Assembly: GCF_000517065.1 (NCBI RefSeq)
Contig: NZ_KI912105.1
Coordinates: 113,666 to 168,975 of the forward strand
Reading direction: 5' to 3'
DNA from: Alkaliflexus imshenetskii DSM 15055
GTDB taxonomy: Bacteria > Bacteroidota > Bacteroidia > Bacteroidales > Marinilabiliaceae
DNA: 55,310 nt
Made by a program: the position numbers and the translations under genes. Positions within the stretch are counted from its first letter, which is position 1, and each line of letters opens with the position of its first letter. The notes under the pieces were generated by a model. It did no database searches, was not told the origin of the DNA, and saw only the letters and a list, made by a program, of their open reading frames with translations. Shown here one piece after another: positions 1 through 9,454 of this stretch.

Positions 1-2136
1 ATCAAAATACCATCGGTAAACATAATTACTGCCAAATCCTGTGGCTGTAGCATCCAAACGAATGGTGCTGCCTACGCATAAAGGAGTGGAAGAGTTGTTA
101 ACCAGGTTATCGATTGTAGGTAAAGGATTTACCGTTAACGTAAGAGGGATATTTAAAACACTTTGACACCCATTTCCATCAGTTACAGAAACCAAGGTAT
201 AGGTTGTAGTAGTTAAAGGTGAAACAGTTATACTAGAACTATTGACACCTGTAACAGAGACAGGAGGTAAATCTCCGGAACCATCATTATAAATGAAACT
301 CCATGAAGGAGATATAGATCCGGTTGTTAGGGTAACAAGTAAATTCTTATCTTCATTGATACATACCTCAGCAGGTAAAGTGGTTGTGAAAGTAGCTGCT
401 GGTGAATCATAAACAGGAATTATAATCTCTGTTTCATCAGTACAACCAGTACTGTTGGTAACAACCAATCTGATGGTAGCATTACCTACCTCAGCCAAAA
501 CTGGCGTAAATACAAATGTTGACGAAACGCCTGATTGTCGCGAGAATCCATTAACAAAAAACTCATAATTGGTATACGAGGCATCGGTTGCGGCCGTAAA
601 AGTACCACTTGTTCCAAGACATATACCCGATGGAGAAGTTATAAATTGCGCCACTGGAATGGCATTCACAACTATTTCACGCGTTACCGTGGTGCTTCTG
701 CAGCCCTTTGCATCAGATACAAAAACGCTATAGGTTCCGGATTGAGCTACAGTAGCGTTGTTGATTGTAAGCACATTACCAGTTGCAGAAATGGGCGACC
801 AGTTATAAGTTAATGTACCCGTACCGCCTGCACCAAGCGTAGAAAGCGTGATGGACTCTCCTTCACATATAGCGTTTCCAGGATCGGTAGAAAGCGTGAT
901 GGGATTAATCGTAGGATTGGGGTTCACTGTCAGTGTAGCAGTGGCAATGGTAGCTGAACAGCCATTGAAATCTCTAACCTCTACACTATAATTGGCCGCA
1001 TCGGCGAGCGTTAGTGCAGTAAATGATAATGAGGATCCTGTTTCAGTGAGAATCTCTACACCATCCTTGAACCATTTGTATGTATAAGGCTCAACTCCGT
1101 TACTCACAACTGGAGTAAGCGTAATGTTTTCACCCGCGCAGGCTTCGGCTGAGTTTAGCGTGACTACCGGATTAACATTTATTGCAACGGTGGTGTTTAT
1201 TGTACGTTCACAGCTATTTCCATCAACTACTAAAACGGAATAAGTTCCGGCCATTGCAGTGGTTACATTTGCAATGCTGGGATTCTGAAGACTACTGGTA
1301 AACCCATTGGGGCCAGTCCACGAGTAACTGGTGCCACCGGTAGCCGTTAAGTTAAGAGTTTCGCCAACGCATAGAGGCGCATTGCTGCCAATGGTTACGG
1401 TAGGTAATGGATTAACCGTAACTGTGCCATTCATAAACTGGCCACATCTGTTTAATGCCACATTTCGTGCAAAAACACTATAAACGCCAACTTCAGGATT
1501 ACTAACATTGAAAACAATGGGGTTTCCTGTTCCAGTTATATAAAATCCAATCCCATCAGTTGAATTCCGACGTAACTGATACTGCATTCCTGGCTCAGAA
1601 GACTCAAGAACAAATGTTAATAATGGCGAAACACATTCAAATTCATTAGGTCCAAAATTAATTTGGTCAGGAACCTTATAGACATATGTATAATCATAAT
1701 TGCTAGCAACAACAAAACCTAAGTTATTCCTTTGCTCAAAGCTAAAATATATCTCTGTTCCAAAATAAGGTACATCAATAGAATTAGGATAAAAACGATA
1801 TACACGATCTAACCCTTCTCCGACATATTCGCCCCATTCTGTATGCGTTTCTTCTGAACCATAAAAAGTTTTTACGATCCATACAATTGATGTTGCGCTT
1901 GGATGCCAAGAGTCAGGTACCAAATCGACATAACCTTCATTACTACAATAATTGATATCTAATGATGATATGACACCTAAATTTCCAGCTAATGCTATAT
2001 TATCATTTTGTTGGATAAATGACTTTTTAAATAGCTCTGGAGTTATGCTTCCTTTCTGTTGGCCGGATACGACAACAGTAAAAAGCATAAACAGTAACGA
2101 CAACAAAAAAGGTCTATGTAAATATCTACAAATCAT
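1..2136 (-). CDS. Large secreted Ig/PKD-like repeat protein, C-terminus cut by window edge
   Basis: The reading frame is open for 712 codons from an ATG at 2136 to the left edge, so the C-terminus is missing. An in-frame TAG lies two codons upstream of that ATG and fixes the start. Residues 1 to about 25 are a signal peptide (MICRYLHRPFLLSLLFMLF, then TVVVSGQ). After a unique N-terminal region of about 230 residues come Ig/PKD-like modules of 80-95 residues. Each opens with a Cys followed by (V/E/A)GE or a variant, near residues 252, 331, 421, 503, 590 and 685. Most close on a Tyr-Ser-Val strand and an NGC or KGC turn, and they are joined by VNPxPT linkers. This build is typical of Bacteroidota adhesins and gliding-associated proteins that leave by the type IX system. 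The sorting domain would be beyond the edge, so T9SS export is inference. The exact role is unknown. Confidence 0.85.
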   Translation of the reverse strand, partial: MICRYLHRPFLLSLLFMLFTVVVSGQQKGSITPELFKKSFIQQNDNIALAGNLGVISSLDINYCSNEGYVDLVPDSWHPSATSIVWIVKTFYGSEETHTEWGEYVGEGLDRVYRFYPNSIDVPYFGTEIYFSFEQRNNLGFVVASNYDYTYVYKVPDQINFGPNEFECVSPLLTFVLESSEPGMQYQLRRNSTDGIGFYITGTGNPIVFNVSNPEVGVYSVFARNVALNRCGQFMNGTVTVNPLPTVTIGSNAPLCVGETLNLTATGGTSYSWTGPNGFTSSLQNPSIANVTTAMAGTYSVLVVDGNSCERTINTTVAINVNPVVTLNSAEACAGENITLTPVVSNGVEPYTYKWFKDGVEILTETGSSLSFTALTLADAANYSVEVRDFNGCSATIATATLTVNPNPTINPITLSTDPGNAICEGESITLSTLGAGGTGTLTYNWSPISATGNVLTINNATVAQSGTYSVFVSDAKGCRSTTVTREIVVNAIPVAQFITSPSGICLGTSGTFTAATDASYTNYEFFVNGFSRQSGVSSTFVFTPVLAEVGNATIRLVVTNSTGCTDETEIIIPVYDSPAATFTTTLPAEVCINEDKNLLVTLTTGSISPSWSFIYNDGSGDLPPVSVTGVNSSSITVSPLTTTTYTLVSVTDGNGCQSVLNIPLTLTVNPLPTIDNLVNNSSTPLCVGSTIRLDATATGFGSNYVYRWYFD

Positions 2137-2553
2137 ATCCTAAGCATTAGGGTAAGACATTATATCTTAAATATGTTTACTAAAAATCGAACTTACAAAA
2201 ATAATCGAATTCCTTAATGAACAAGGAACTTACACGTAAAAAGCAATGAATTTAATTGGCTTACTCCTATGAAAAAGGTACATTTTGTTCAAATGATGCT
2301 GGTCATGTACTTCACCTCTTTACTATCAAAAATCAACATCAAAAACAACCTACCCGCAACCCCATTGCAAACTAACCCAATACAACAATTCACCACTTAA
2401 ATACACATCGAAATTGTGGATTTGAACAACTGAAATCACCCTCTTTAGAATGATTATAAATCCTCAAAAAATTTATACGAATAGTTATATATTTTGTTTC
2501 AGAATACGCGGTGGCTCTAAATTCATTACCCTTTGATTTAAAACTTACTGATA
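2137..2553. other. Intergenic gap with a promoter candidate only
   Basis: These 417 bases lie between the start of the Ig-repeat gene and the stop of the next minus-strand gene. Apart from the promoter candidate near 2196-2224 I see no RNA gene, convincing hairpin or short gene here. Confidence 0.5.
2196..2224 (-). promoter_or_regulatory. Candidate Bacteroidota-type promoter of the Ig-repeat gene
   Basis: On the minus strand, TTG (2224-2222) is followed 18 bases later by TATTTTTG (2203-2196), matching the phylum's TAnnTTTG -7 element. The predicted transcript start is about 50 bases before the ATG at 2136. This is a motif match only. Confidence 0.4.
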
Positions 2554-3198
2554 CTAAACCTTTAGTTGCTGATAAAGATTGGGGTGATCATCCAGCGCAA
2601 TCTTCGCAATTTTCAGATAGTCACTAATCCAATCTTGTAATGCTTTTAGTTTTTCCTTTTTTAAAGCCGTTTGCTTTTTAGCATCTTCTTTTGTCTGGTC
2701 ACACATCAAGGCGATAGAACGTAGGTTCTCTACGTCGTTCATTAAGGCATGAATGAGACTTATGGAAATACCATAATCTTTAAGCGCTGCGGCCCACTGC
2801 TCCTCCGTAATGAGCCTGTTACCAAATAAAGCCACCTGATTGATCCACTTGTCAAGCGAAGTCTCTCTGGGGCCATCGAGTTGAAGTGCTTTTCGAACTA
2901 ACGAATCACCATCAAATGCAATCCGTGCAATTTGCAACATCTTCATATACTGCTTCCTGACAGAAGCATGTAATTTTTTTCGCTCGTCATGGGCAGATAC
3001 CTTACGTTTCATAGCATCTTCCTGTGCTGCATGCAATTGCTGAACCTTGCGAAAAGCACTATCACCCTCTCGCAATCGTTGCATATTATAACCAAACCTG
3101 CCTACTGCTTCTACAATTTGGGGATTCGATATAGAAATCCCAAGCAGTTCAGACACCTTCGTCATAAAGTCATCAAATGATAGTTTCGTAAAGTGCAT
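2554..3198 (-). CDS. Hypothetical all-helical protein with an internal duplication
   Basis: I do not recognise this 214-residue protein. It has no signal peptide or membrane segment, is rich in Lys, Gln, Leu and Ala, and should be almost entirely helical. Residues about 35-107 and 142-214 look like two copies of one unit. The clearest match is YMKMLQIARIAFDGDSL (84-100) against DYLKIAKIALDDHPNL (193-208), each after a charged, coiled-coil-like helix with many Lys. The protein ends right after the second copy. It is a single-gene unit flanked by gaps on both sides. A cytoplasmic structural or binding role is possible, but nothing in the sequence shows it. Confidence 0.75.
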   Translation of the reverse strand: MHFTKLSFDDFMTKVSELLGISISNPQIVEAVGRFGYNMQRLREGDSAFRKVQQLHAAQEDAMKRKVSAHDERKKLHASVRKQYMKMLQIARIAFDGDSLVRKALQLDGPRETSLDKWINQVALFGNRLITEEQWAAALKDYGISISLIHALMNDVENLRSIALMCDQTKEDAKKQTALKKEKLKALQDWISDYLKIAKIALDDHPNLYQQLKV

Positions 3199-3711
3199 TG
3201 TATAAAGTTTACTCTATAACTCAATTTACAAATATATCTAAATTAATATTAATCTTGCAACATAATTATATCAAAAATTTTATCTAAGCATAAACTTTTT
3301 CAAATTTTTTATATAAAATTCGAAAATTTAATATGTTTTTTAATGATAGATATTTTTTAGTTCAAATTCACTCAAAATATTTCTAATTGATATAAACTAA
3401 ATTCAATCTATTTATAAAATTATATACTTCTTTAAATACTATATTAATCGAAGACTAAAAAATTATATAGGAATATTCTGATTAACTAATTTGCAAGAAT
3501 ATTTTTAATAGACATCAAATAATTAATAACCGCATCCATAAAAATTGAGTACGATTAAATTATGACAAAGTAGAAGCATAATATTTGGGTAAGATTTCCA
3601 TGAAATGGATCAGACAGACGTAATTAACAAATGCCACATAATCACAATTTCTCATATAGGATGAGTATTTCGGATAAAACAGGCATCTTTGTGGTGCAAT
3701 TAAAATTTTGA
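3199..3711. other. Very AT-rich intergenic region
   Basis: These 513 bases separate two divergent genes. From about 3220 to 3560 the DNA is strongly AT-rich with many A and T runs, unlike the flanking genes. No open frame of note or RNA gene was seen. A CATCTTTG box at 3684-3691, one mismatch from TAnnTTTG, could be the -7 element of the MATE gene, but no upstream TTG sits at the right distance. Confidence 0.5.
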
Positions 3712-5085
3712 ATGGCAAAAGACAGATTCACTAGCGCAGGACAGAACAATCATTATAAGGCAAATTTAAATCTGGCTCTGCCTGTTATGTTATCACAAGC
3801 CGGACAGATGGTTGTAGTTCTGGCTGATAACCTTATGGTAGGCCAGTTAGGTGCTACCCAGCTGGCAGGCGCAGCATTTGCTAACAACTTATTTGTGGTT
3901 GGGATGGTATTTACCATGGGACTTATAAATGGCTTAACACCTTTGGCAGGAAAAGCGTTTGGCAGTGGTAACCGTGCGGAAGCTGTGAATTGGTTGCGGC
4001 AGTCATTCACTACCTTCCCTGTAATTTCCACAATTCAGGCATTGGTTATGGCGGCGTTGGTTTTGTTTATGCCATTTATGGGACAACCCGATGAAGTAGT
4101 AAAACTAGCCATTCCTTATTATCTGGTACTCGTTACCTCTTTAATTCCCTTTCAGTTTTTCTTTATCTTTAAACAGTACGCGGAGGGATTAGGCAACACC
4201 CGCATTGCCATGACAATTACCCTTACGGCCAACATCATCAACATCATTCTGAATTATATCTTTATATATGGTAAGTTGGGATTGCCTGCAATGGGATTAA
4301 TGGGTGCTGGTTATGCCACCCTTATCTCAAGGATATTTATGCCCATAGCCTTTCTGTTGTTATTTTTCAAGCTTGATTACTTCAAACCCGACAGGGCGTA
4401 TTGGAAAACCACTCAATTTAGTATCAAAGCGGCTGTAAAACTGCTAAAACTTGGATTTCCAATTGCAGGACAGTACATTGTGGAAGTGCTTACATTTAGT
4501 TTGGGAAGTATTATGATGGGATGGCTTGGGGAAGCGGCACTTGCTGCTCATCAGGTTGTAATCAGCCTGGCCAGCCTTACATACATGACATCGGCCGGAT
4601 TGGCGGCCGCAACGACCATAAAAGTGAGTCATTTCAGAGGGGAAAAGAGATTTAAGAGCATCATTCATTCAGTAAATGCATCTCTACGTATGGTAATCAT
4701 CTTCATGTCGATAAGCGTCACGATGTTTTTGCTGTTCAGATACAGAATACCCGCCTTGTTTGTGCCAGATGCAGAAGTTATCAGCATAGCTGCCGGATTG
4801 ATGCTTGTTGCAGGACTATTTCAGATATTTGATGGCATTCAGGTGGTGTCACTTGGCGCACTGCGTGGACTGGAAGATGTTAAAACCCCCATGCTGATGG
4901 TCATTATTGCCTATTTCCCAGTTGCATTGCCTATTAGTTACGTCTCTGCATTTGTGCTGGGCTGGGGGCCACAAGGCATTTGGTTGGGATATATGGCTGG
5001 TTTGTTGATGGCCGGCATTCAGTTGCTACTCCGTTTTAGATGGAAAACAAAGCTATTGACAGCCAGCTGTAAAGAACAACTCTAA
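3712..5085 (+). CDS. MATE family multidrug/cation efflux transporter
   Basis: The 457-residue length and the sequence fit a NorM/DinF-type MATE exporter of the inner membrane, which uses a Na+ or H+ gradient to expel cationic drugs or metabolites. About twelve hydrophobic segments form two halves. The first starts at LALPVMLSQAGQMVVVLADN (about residue 21). The second starts near residue 245 at KLGFPIAGQYIVEVLTF, which mirrors the first as the family requires. The motif NLMVGQLG-x-x-QLAGAAFANN is the usual start of helix 2. The gene stands alone, and its stop overlaps the stop of the convergent murB by four bases. The substrate cannot be read from the sequence. Confidence 0.93.
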   Translation: MAKDRFTSAGQNNHYKANLNLALPVMLSQAGQMVVVLADNLMVGQLGATQLAGAAFANNLFVVGMVFTMGLINGLTPLAGKAFGSGNRAEAVNWLRQSFTTFPVISTIQALVMAALVLFMPFMGQPDEVVKLAIPYYLVLVTSLIPFQFFFIFKQYAEGLGNTRIAMTITLTANIINIILNYIFIYGKLGLPAMGLMGAGYATLISRIFMPIAFLLLFFKLDYFKPDRAYWKTTQFSIKAAVKLLKLGFPIAGQYIVEVLTFSLGSIMMGWLGEAALAAHQVVISLASLTYMTSAGLAAATTIKVSHFRGEKRFKSIIHSVNASLRMVIIFMSISVTMFLLFRYRIPALFVPDAEVISIAAGLMLVAGLFQIFDGIQVVSLGALRGLEDVKTPMLMVIIAYFPVALPISYVSAFVLGWGPQGIWLGYMAGLLMAGIQLLLRFRWKTKLLTASCKEQL

Positions 5086-6101
5086 CCAACCACATTCACT
5101 TCGCGCTCTAACACGATACCAAACTTTGCTTTGATATCCTGTTCAATTGATTGAGCAAGCCGGATGATATCTGAACCTGTGGCACCTCCTAAATTAATTA
5201 ATACAAGAGCCTGTTGCGCATGTACTCCGGCAAAACCGGCTTTATGTCCCTTCCATCCGGCTTTTTCGATCAACCAACCGGCAGGTACCTTTACCAATGT
5301 GCTATCGCCCGATTCATAAAAAGGTATATTTGGGTTATCAATCTGAAGCTTTTTTAATAGATCAATGGTTATCAGTGGATTCTTAAAAAAACTCCCGGCA
5401 TTGCCATACTCTTCCGGATCGGGTAGCTTGGACTGACGAATGGAGATGATGGCATTACGAACTGAGACCAAATTAGGTTCTTCTAAGTTTTTCTCAAATA
5501 AATCCTTCAAAGAGCCATACCCCAAATGAAATGTCTTCACTTTACTTAGTCGCAGGGTAACATGCGTAATCACTACTTTATCCTTTAAACCACTTTTAAA
5601 AATGCTGTTACGATATCCAAATTCAGCTTCATGGGCTTCAAAAACCTGGGTTTCACCAGAATCTAACCAAACAACATCAGCCGTGTGAAACAGATCTTTC
5701 AACTCCACACCATAGGCACCAATGTTTTGCACCGGCGAAGCACCTACATTACCAGGGATAAGCGACAGATTTTCAATACCATAATAATCTTTTGAAACAC
5801 ACCATAACACCAAATCGTCCCATACCACACCGGCACCCACTTTCACCAGTACCTCTTCACTGTTTTCAGATATCACCTCAATGCCAGGAATCAGATTGTG
5901 AAGCACTACACCTTTAAAGTCATCCGTAAATAACAGATTGCTTCCTCCTCCGAGAAGTAAAATCCTTTGATTGGTTAATTTCCCTGAGGAGATCAATTCC
6001 ATTAATTCTGACACTGAATCGAAGGCAAAATAATCATCTGCTACAGCATCAATTCCGAAAGTATTGTGTGGTTTTAAATTATAGTTCTTATAATGAATCA
6101 T
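5082..6101 (-). CDS. murB: UDP-N-acetylenolpyruvoylglucosamine reductase MurB
   Basis: MurB makes UDP-N-acetylmuramate by NADPH-dependent reduction of the enolpyruvyl group, an early cytoplasmic step of peptidoglycan synthesis. The 339-residue protein has the FAD-binding motif GGGSN (51-55), GNVGASPVQNIGAYG (117-131), YRNSIFK (163-169), the catalytic Ser237 in NAGSFFKNP, and the terminal LEREV with the likely catalytic Glu334. It is the E. coli-like (type I) form. I chose the ATG at 6101 because MIHYKNYNLKPHNTFGI aligns with usual MurB starts. An upstream ATG at 6170 would add 23 hydrophobic, non-family residues. It lies 75 bp downstream of a Wzc-like kinase on the same strand, so co-transcription is possible. 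Confidence 0.96.
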   Translation of the reverse strand: MIHYKNYNLKPHNTFGIDAVADDYFAFDSVSELMELISSGKLTNQRILLLGGGSNLLFTDDFKGVVLHNLIPGIEVISENSEEVLVKVGAGVVWDDLVLWCVSKDYYGIENLSLIPGNVGASPVQNIGAYGVELKDLFHTADVVWLDSGETQVFEAHEAEFGYRNSIFKSGLKDKVVITHVTLRLSKVKTFHLGYGSLKDLFEKNLEEPNLVSVRNAIISIRQSKLPDPEEYGNAGSFFKNPLITIDLLKKLQIDNPNIPFYESGDSTLVKVPAGWLIEKAGWKGHKAGFAGVHAQQALVLINLGGATGSDIIRLAQSIEQDIKAKFGIVLEREVNVVG

Positions 6102-6176
6102 TTCCAGAAAAAAATCAACAATTAAAAAAGAAGATGAGCAAGAAAAAAGCATAGAACACCTATTCTTCACACCATG

Positions 6177-8561
6177 CTAATGCGAAAAATAGCCTGACCC
6201 ATAATATCCATAGGCATTGGCGGCTTCTTGCACATCGTTCATCACCAACCCCAAACAGCCAATTTTCTCACTCAAAAGATTGGACAGAGAAATAGTAAGG
6301 TGCTCCTTATTTGTAACCCCTGCCCTAACCACATAGAGATGACAATCAGCCAAATCCATCAACAAACGTGCATCAGATACCAGGCCAACAGGAGGGGTAT
6401 CAATAACTATCACATCGAAATGGGCTCTCATTTTTTCGAAAAGCTCGGTAGTTTTCGCAGAAGATATCAGCTCTGATGGGTTTGGCGGAATCATTCCTGC
6501 CGATATAAGAAACAAATCCTTTTGGTCGGTAGATTGAACAATGTCTTCAAAACCAACCTGACCAATCAGATAGTTGCTGATGCCATGTTGGTTTGAGCGG
6601 TTAAAAAGCACAGATAATCGAGGTTTGCGCAGGTCAAATCCCACGAGCAAGGTTCGTTTTCCTGATATTGCAAAGACAGATGCCAGGTTAATGGCGCAAA
6701 AAGTTTTTCCTTCGCCGGTGTTTGTAGATGTAACGGATATTACCTTACCTGGATTTTGCGACAACAAGAATTTCAACTTCGTACGCAACGACCGGAAAGA
6801 CTCCGCTATAATTGACTCCGACTTATTCAGTACCACATTCTCTTCGTTCTCCTTGTTTCTGAGAATCTCACCAACAATTGGAACTTCGCGAAATATCCCT
6901 GTAATGTCGTCGCGTGATCTTACACGCGTGTTAAACAACTCCAGAATGGCTATTATAAGGGCAGGAATAAGCAAACCACCTATAAGTCCACGGCTGAAAA
7001 GACTGCGCCTGACGGGTGTAACTGGTCCAGAAAAGGTGGCATTATCCAACACCTCATTATCGGGGACATTGGAAGCTTTGGCAATTTGCATTTCAGAATT
7101 TTTCTGGAGCAAAAAAGTATATATGGCATCATTCAGCTTGTGTGTTCTTTCAAGAGCCAAATAGTCGCGCTCTAATTCCGGCAGATCGCCAACCTTGGAA
7201 GAGAGCAGCGCCACATGGCGGTCAATTTCTGCACGTTGCATCTGAATGCTCTCCATCTGTTTCTGTATGGATGCCAACAAAGACCTTCTGGAAAGTTCAA
7301 TTTTTTGAGCCAGTTCTGTCTTATATGGATTGGAAGCCCCGGCAACACCCTCCATCATATGAAACTCTTTGATGAGATTCAGGTGCTCAACAACAAATTG
7401 CTGCACAATACTAGCCGGTTCACTCGAAAATGCAGGAAGCATGTAATCATTGTCATCCAGACTATTTTCCATTAGTCGCTTACTTACCGATGACAAATAA
7501 TCATAACTCACATCCAGTATCCGCCTCTCCTTCTCCTTCTCAAAAAACTCCATTGATAAACGCTGTGATACCTCTGAAGGCATCATGAAGCGGTTACTCC
7601 GTCTGAAATCCATCAATTTTTGTTGCGTAATCTTCAAAGTGTCGGCAACCTGGTTCAATTGTCGCTGTATAAAGTCGATTGACCGACTAGCCATGTCATT
7701 CTTTCGCTCAAGGTTATCCTTTATAATCTCTTCGGAAAAGACATTTAGAAAACGCACCAGTTTTTGCGGTTGGTGCCCGTTTGCAGACAAGAATATGATG
7801 GAAGAGCCATCCCGATAGGGCGTTACACCCAGCGAGCCGCGCAATTTTGAAGCCACCGATGCGTGTGAATTAAAAATCACATAGTACTTTCCGGACTCGG
7901 GAAACCGGCCACTGGCAGACGGATTAACCTCAAAGGAGAAAGCATGGTGCTCTAACTTATGCCCTCCCTCAATATAAGTCTCATAACTAAACTGTTCCGC
8001 AAAACCTGTATTTCGCCCTGAATTAAAATTATGAAGTGGCGCACCTTCATTTTTTACTGATATTTTAATACGTCCGTCAGATGAAAAATCAAAATAGATT
8101 GGCGTATTTAGTAATTGCGGGTGGGTGGAATCAAACTTAACCACAAATGGTGTTGGATTATATAGTTCTGTGTCGATAAAACTGCCTTTGGAGTAATAAG
8201 AAACAGCAAAATCGAGCCTGTCAACCGCACGTAAAACCATGGCGTGGCTACGTATTATAAAAGTCTGGTTTTCCAGAACACGCATCTCGGGCGAGAGACC
8301 AAAACCCTCGGTTATAACAGATTGAGGAATACTCCTTTCTGAATTTACCTTAAACAGCATCGTTACGGATGCCCTGTAAACCGGCTGGCTCAATTTATAC
8401 TGCAACCATCCTACGCCCAATCCCAGCGGTACGAATATCAGAAACAGGTACCAATGTATTACAACCAACCTGATAATTTTCCTGACATCATTAAAACCGT
8501 CGCCTTTATGAGGTGCACGATGAGAAGGAACTCCGGGACTATTATTTGAAAGTGACGTCAT
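6177..8561 (-). CDS. Wzc-like polysaccharide co-polymerase / tyrosine autokinase (copy 1)
   Basis: This 794-residue inner-membrane protein belongs to the bacterial tyrosine kinases that control chain length and export of capsule or exopolysaccharide. A Wzz domain follows a first membrane helix (about 33-52) and contains QPVYRASVTMLF. A long periplasmic coiled-coil region follows, then a second helix (about 525-545). The cytoplasmic kinase has Walker A TNTGEGKTF (near 615), Walker A' LLVGFDLRKPRL and Walker B VIVIDTPPVG (near 717). The C-terminus carries a short Tyr cluster, AYGYYGSGYF, the usual autophosphorylation tail. A TTG-N19-TATATTTG promoter candidate lies just upstream. It is a clear paralogue of the kinase at 11601-14021 but sits on the opposite strand with murB after it. 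Confidence 0.93.
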   Translation of the reverse strand: MTSLSNNSPGVPSHRAPHKGDGFNDVRKIIRLVVIHWYLFLIFVPLGLGVGWLQYKLSQPVYRASVTMLFKVNSERSIPQSVITEGFGLSPEMRVLENQTFIIRSHAMVLRAVDRLDFAVSYYSKGSFIDTELYNPTPFVVKFDSTHPQLLNTPIYFDFSSDGRIKISVKNEGAPLHNFNSGRNTGFAEQFSYETYIEGGHKLEHHAFSFEVNPSASGRFPESGKYYVIFNSHASVASKLRGSLGVTPYRDGSSIIFLSANGHQPQKLVRFLNVFSEEIIKDNLERKNDMASRSIDFIQRQLNQVADTLKITQQKLMDFRRSNRFMMPSEVSQRLSMEFFEKEKERRILDVSYDYLSSVSKRLMENSLDDNDYMLPAFSSEPASIVQQFVVEHLNLIKEFHMMEGVAGASNPYKTELAQKIELSRRSLLASIQKQMESIQMQRAEIDRHVALLSSKVGDLPELERDYLALERTHKLNDAIYTFLLQKNSEMQIAKASNVPDNEVLDNATFSGPVTPVRRSLFSRGLIGGLLIPALIIAILELFNTRVRSRDDITGIFREVPIVGEILRNKENEENVVLNKSESIIAESFRSLRTKLKFLLSQNPGKVISVTSTNTGEGKTFCAINLASVFAISGKRTLLVGFDLRKPRLSVLFNRSNQHGISNYLIGQVGFEDIVQSTDQKDLFLISAGMIPPNPSELISSAKTTELFEKMRAHFDVIVIDTPPVGLVSDARLLMDLADCHLYVVRAGVTNKEHLTISLSNLLSEKIGCLGLVMNDVQEAANAYGYYGSGYFSH

Positions 8562-8583
8562 CCAGAAAAATAATGTTAAACTT

Positions 8584-8613
8584 CAAATATACATTACTTA
8601 TATAATCATCCAA
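8584..8613 (-). promoter_or_regulatory. Candidate promoter of tyrosine kinase copy 1 (and perhaps murB)
   Basis: On the minus strand TTG (8613-8611) and TATATTTG (8591-8584) are separated by 19 bases, which fits the Bacteroidota -33/-7 consensus well. The predicted start point is about 15 bases before the ATG at 8561. Confidence 0.5.
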
Positions 8614-8672
8614 TATCTGATTACTGCAAAAATTTAAATGTCAGGATAAATCGATGATTCACAAGCAAGCTT

Positions 8673-9431
8673 TTATTGAGCCTTCGCTTTTCTCACAAAC
8701 TGCCCGAGCTTACTAAAGTTTTTATAAAACAGCGTTCTAACGCCTCCAATCCGATGTTTCTTAATGGCTCTGTAGTCTTCATAAGATTTCTTGATCAGAT
8801 TCTTCAAACTTCGGTTACTGGCTCCACCAAGACGCATCTTCACAGTAACTTGAGGCAAATAAGCAACTTTAAGATTTGCAAGGCACAAACAACGCAGCAT
8901 CCAATCATAGTCCGCAGCAATGGTATATGAGGTATCGAAAAAACCAACTCTGTTCAGAACATCTCTGCTGAAATAAACTGTTGGATGGGGTGGCATCCAT
9001 CCTTTACGCAATTTTTGAAACTCAAACAGACCACTTTTCCAATATCGGATAACCTTGTCGGGATTGTCAGCACTGATATACATTAAATCGGCATAAAGCA
9101 AGTCGAAAGCATTGGCATCATATACGGATATAATAGATTTCAGTGTGTCACTGGAAGCCAAAACATCGTCAGCATGTATTATTCCAATTATATCGCCCGT
9201 TGTCATTACAAGTCCCTTATTCAGACCATCATAAATACCCTTATCGGGTTCACTGATCCAACGGGTTACCACATCGCTGCTCTCTTTTAAAAGTTCAACA
9301 GTTCCATCGGCAGAACCGCCATCTACTACAATATACTCTAAGTCAATCAAGCCCTGTCTGCGTACAGAGTCGATGGTATCTTTGAGCGTTATGCAACTAT
9401 TGTAGGTAACAGTAATAAGGGAAATCTTCAT
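8673..9431 (-). CDS. Family 2 glycosyltransferase
   Basis: This 252-residue GT-A enzyme should transfer a sugar from a nucleotide sugar to a lipid-linked acceptor at the inner membrane. The N-terminus ISLITVTYNSCITLKDTI is the standard GT2 start, followed by the VDGGSADGT nucleotide-binding loop and the metal-binding acidic motif HADD (about residues 85-88). The later DYDWMLR matches the acceptor/base region seen in WcaE-like enzymes. It starts 23 bp after the upstream initiating transferase, so the two likely form one transcript: the first makes the lipid-linked first sugar and this one may add the second. The actual sugars are unknown. Confidence 0.92.
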   Translation of the reverse strand: MKISLITVTYNSCITLKDTIDSVRRQGLIDLEYIVVDGGSADGTVELLKESSDVVTRWISEPDKGIYDGLNKGLVMTTGDIIGIIHADDVLASSDTLKSIISVYDANAFDLLYADLMYISADNPDKVIRYWKSGLFEFQKLRKGWMPPHPTVYFSRDVLNRVGFFDTSYTIAADYDWMLRCLCLANLKVAYLPQVTVKMRLGGASNRSLKNLIKKSYEDYRAIKKHRIGGVRTLFYKNFSKLGQFVRKAKAQ

Positions 9432-9454
9432 TTAACAAATAATATTTCGATGAC

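Noticed and set aside
535-813. Plus-strand open frame inside the Ig-repeat gene
   Set aside because: The minus strand is one continuous, well-structured repeat protein here; the plus-strand frame has no family features.
6102-6170. 23-residue N-terminal extension of MurB
   Set aside because: MurB homologues start near the ATG at 6101; the extension is hydrophobic and Cys/Ser-rich and unlike the family.
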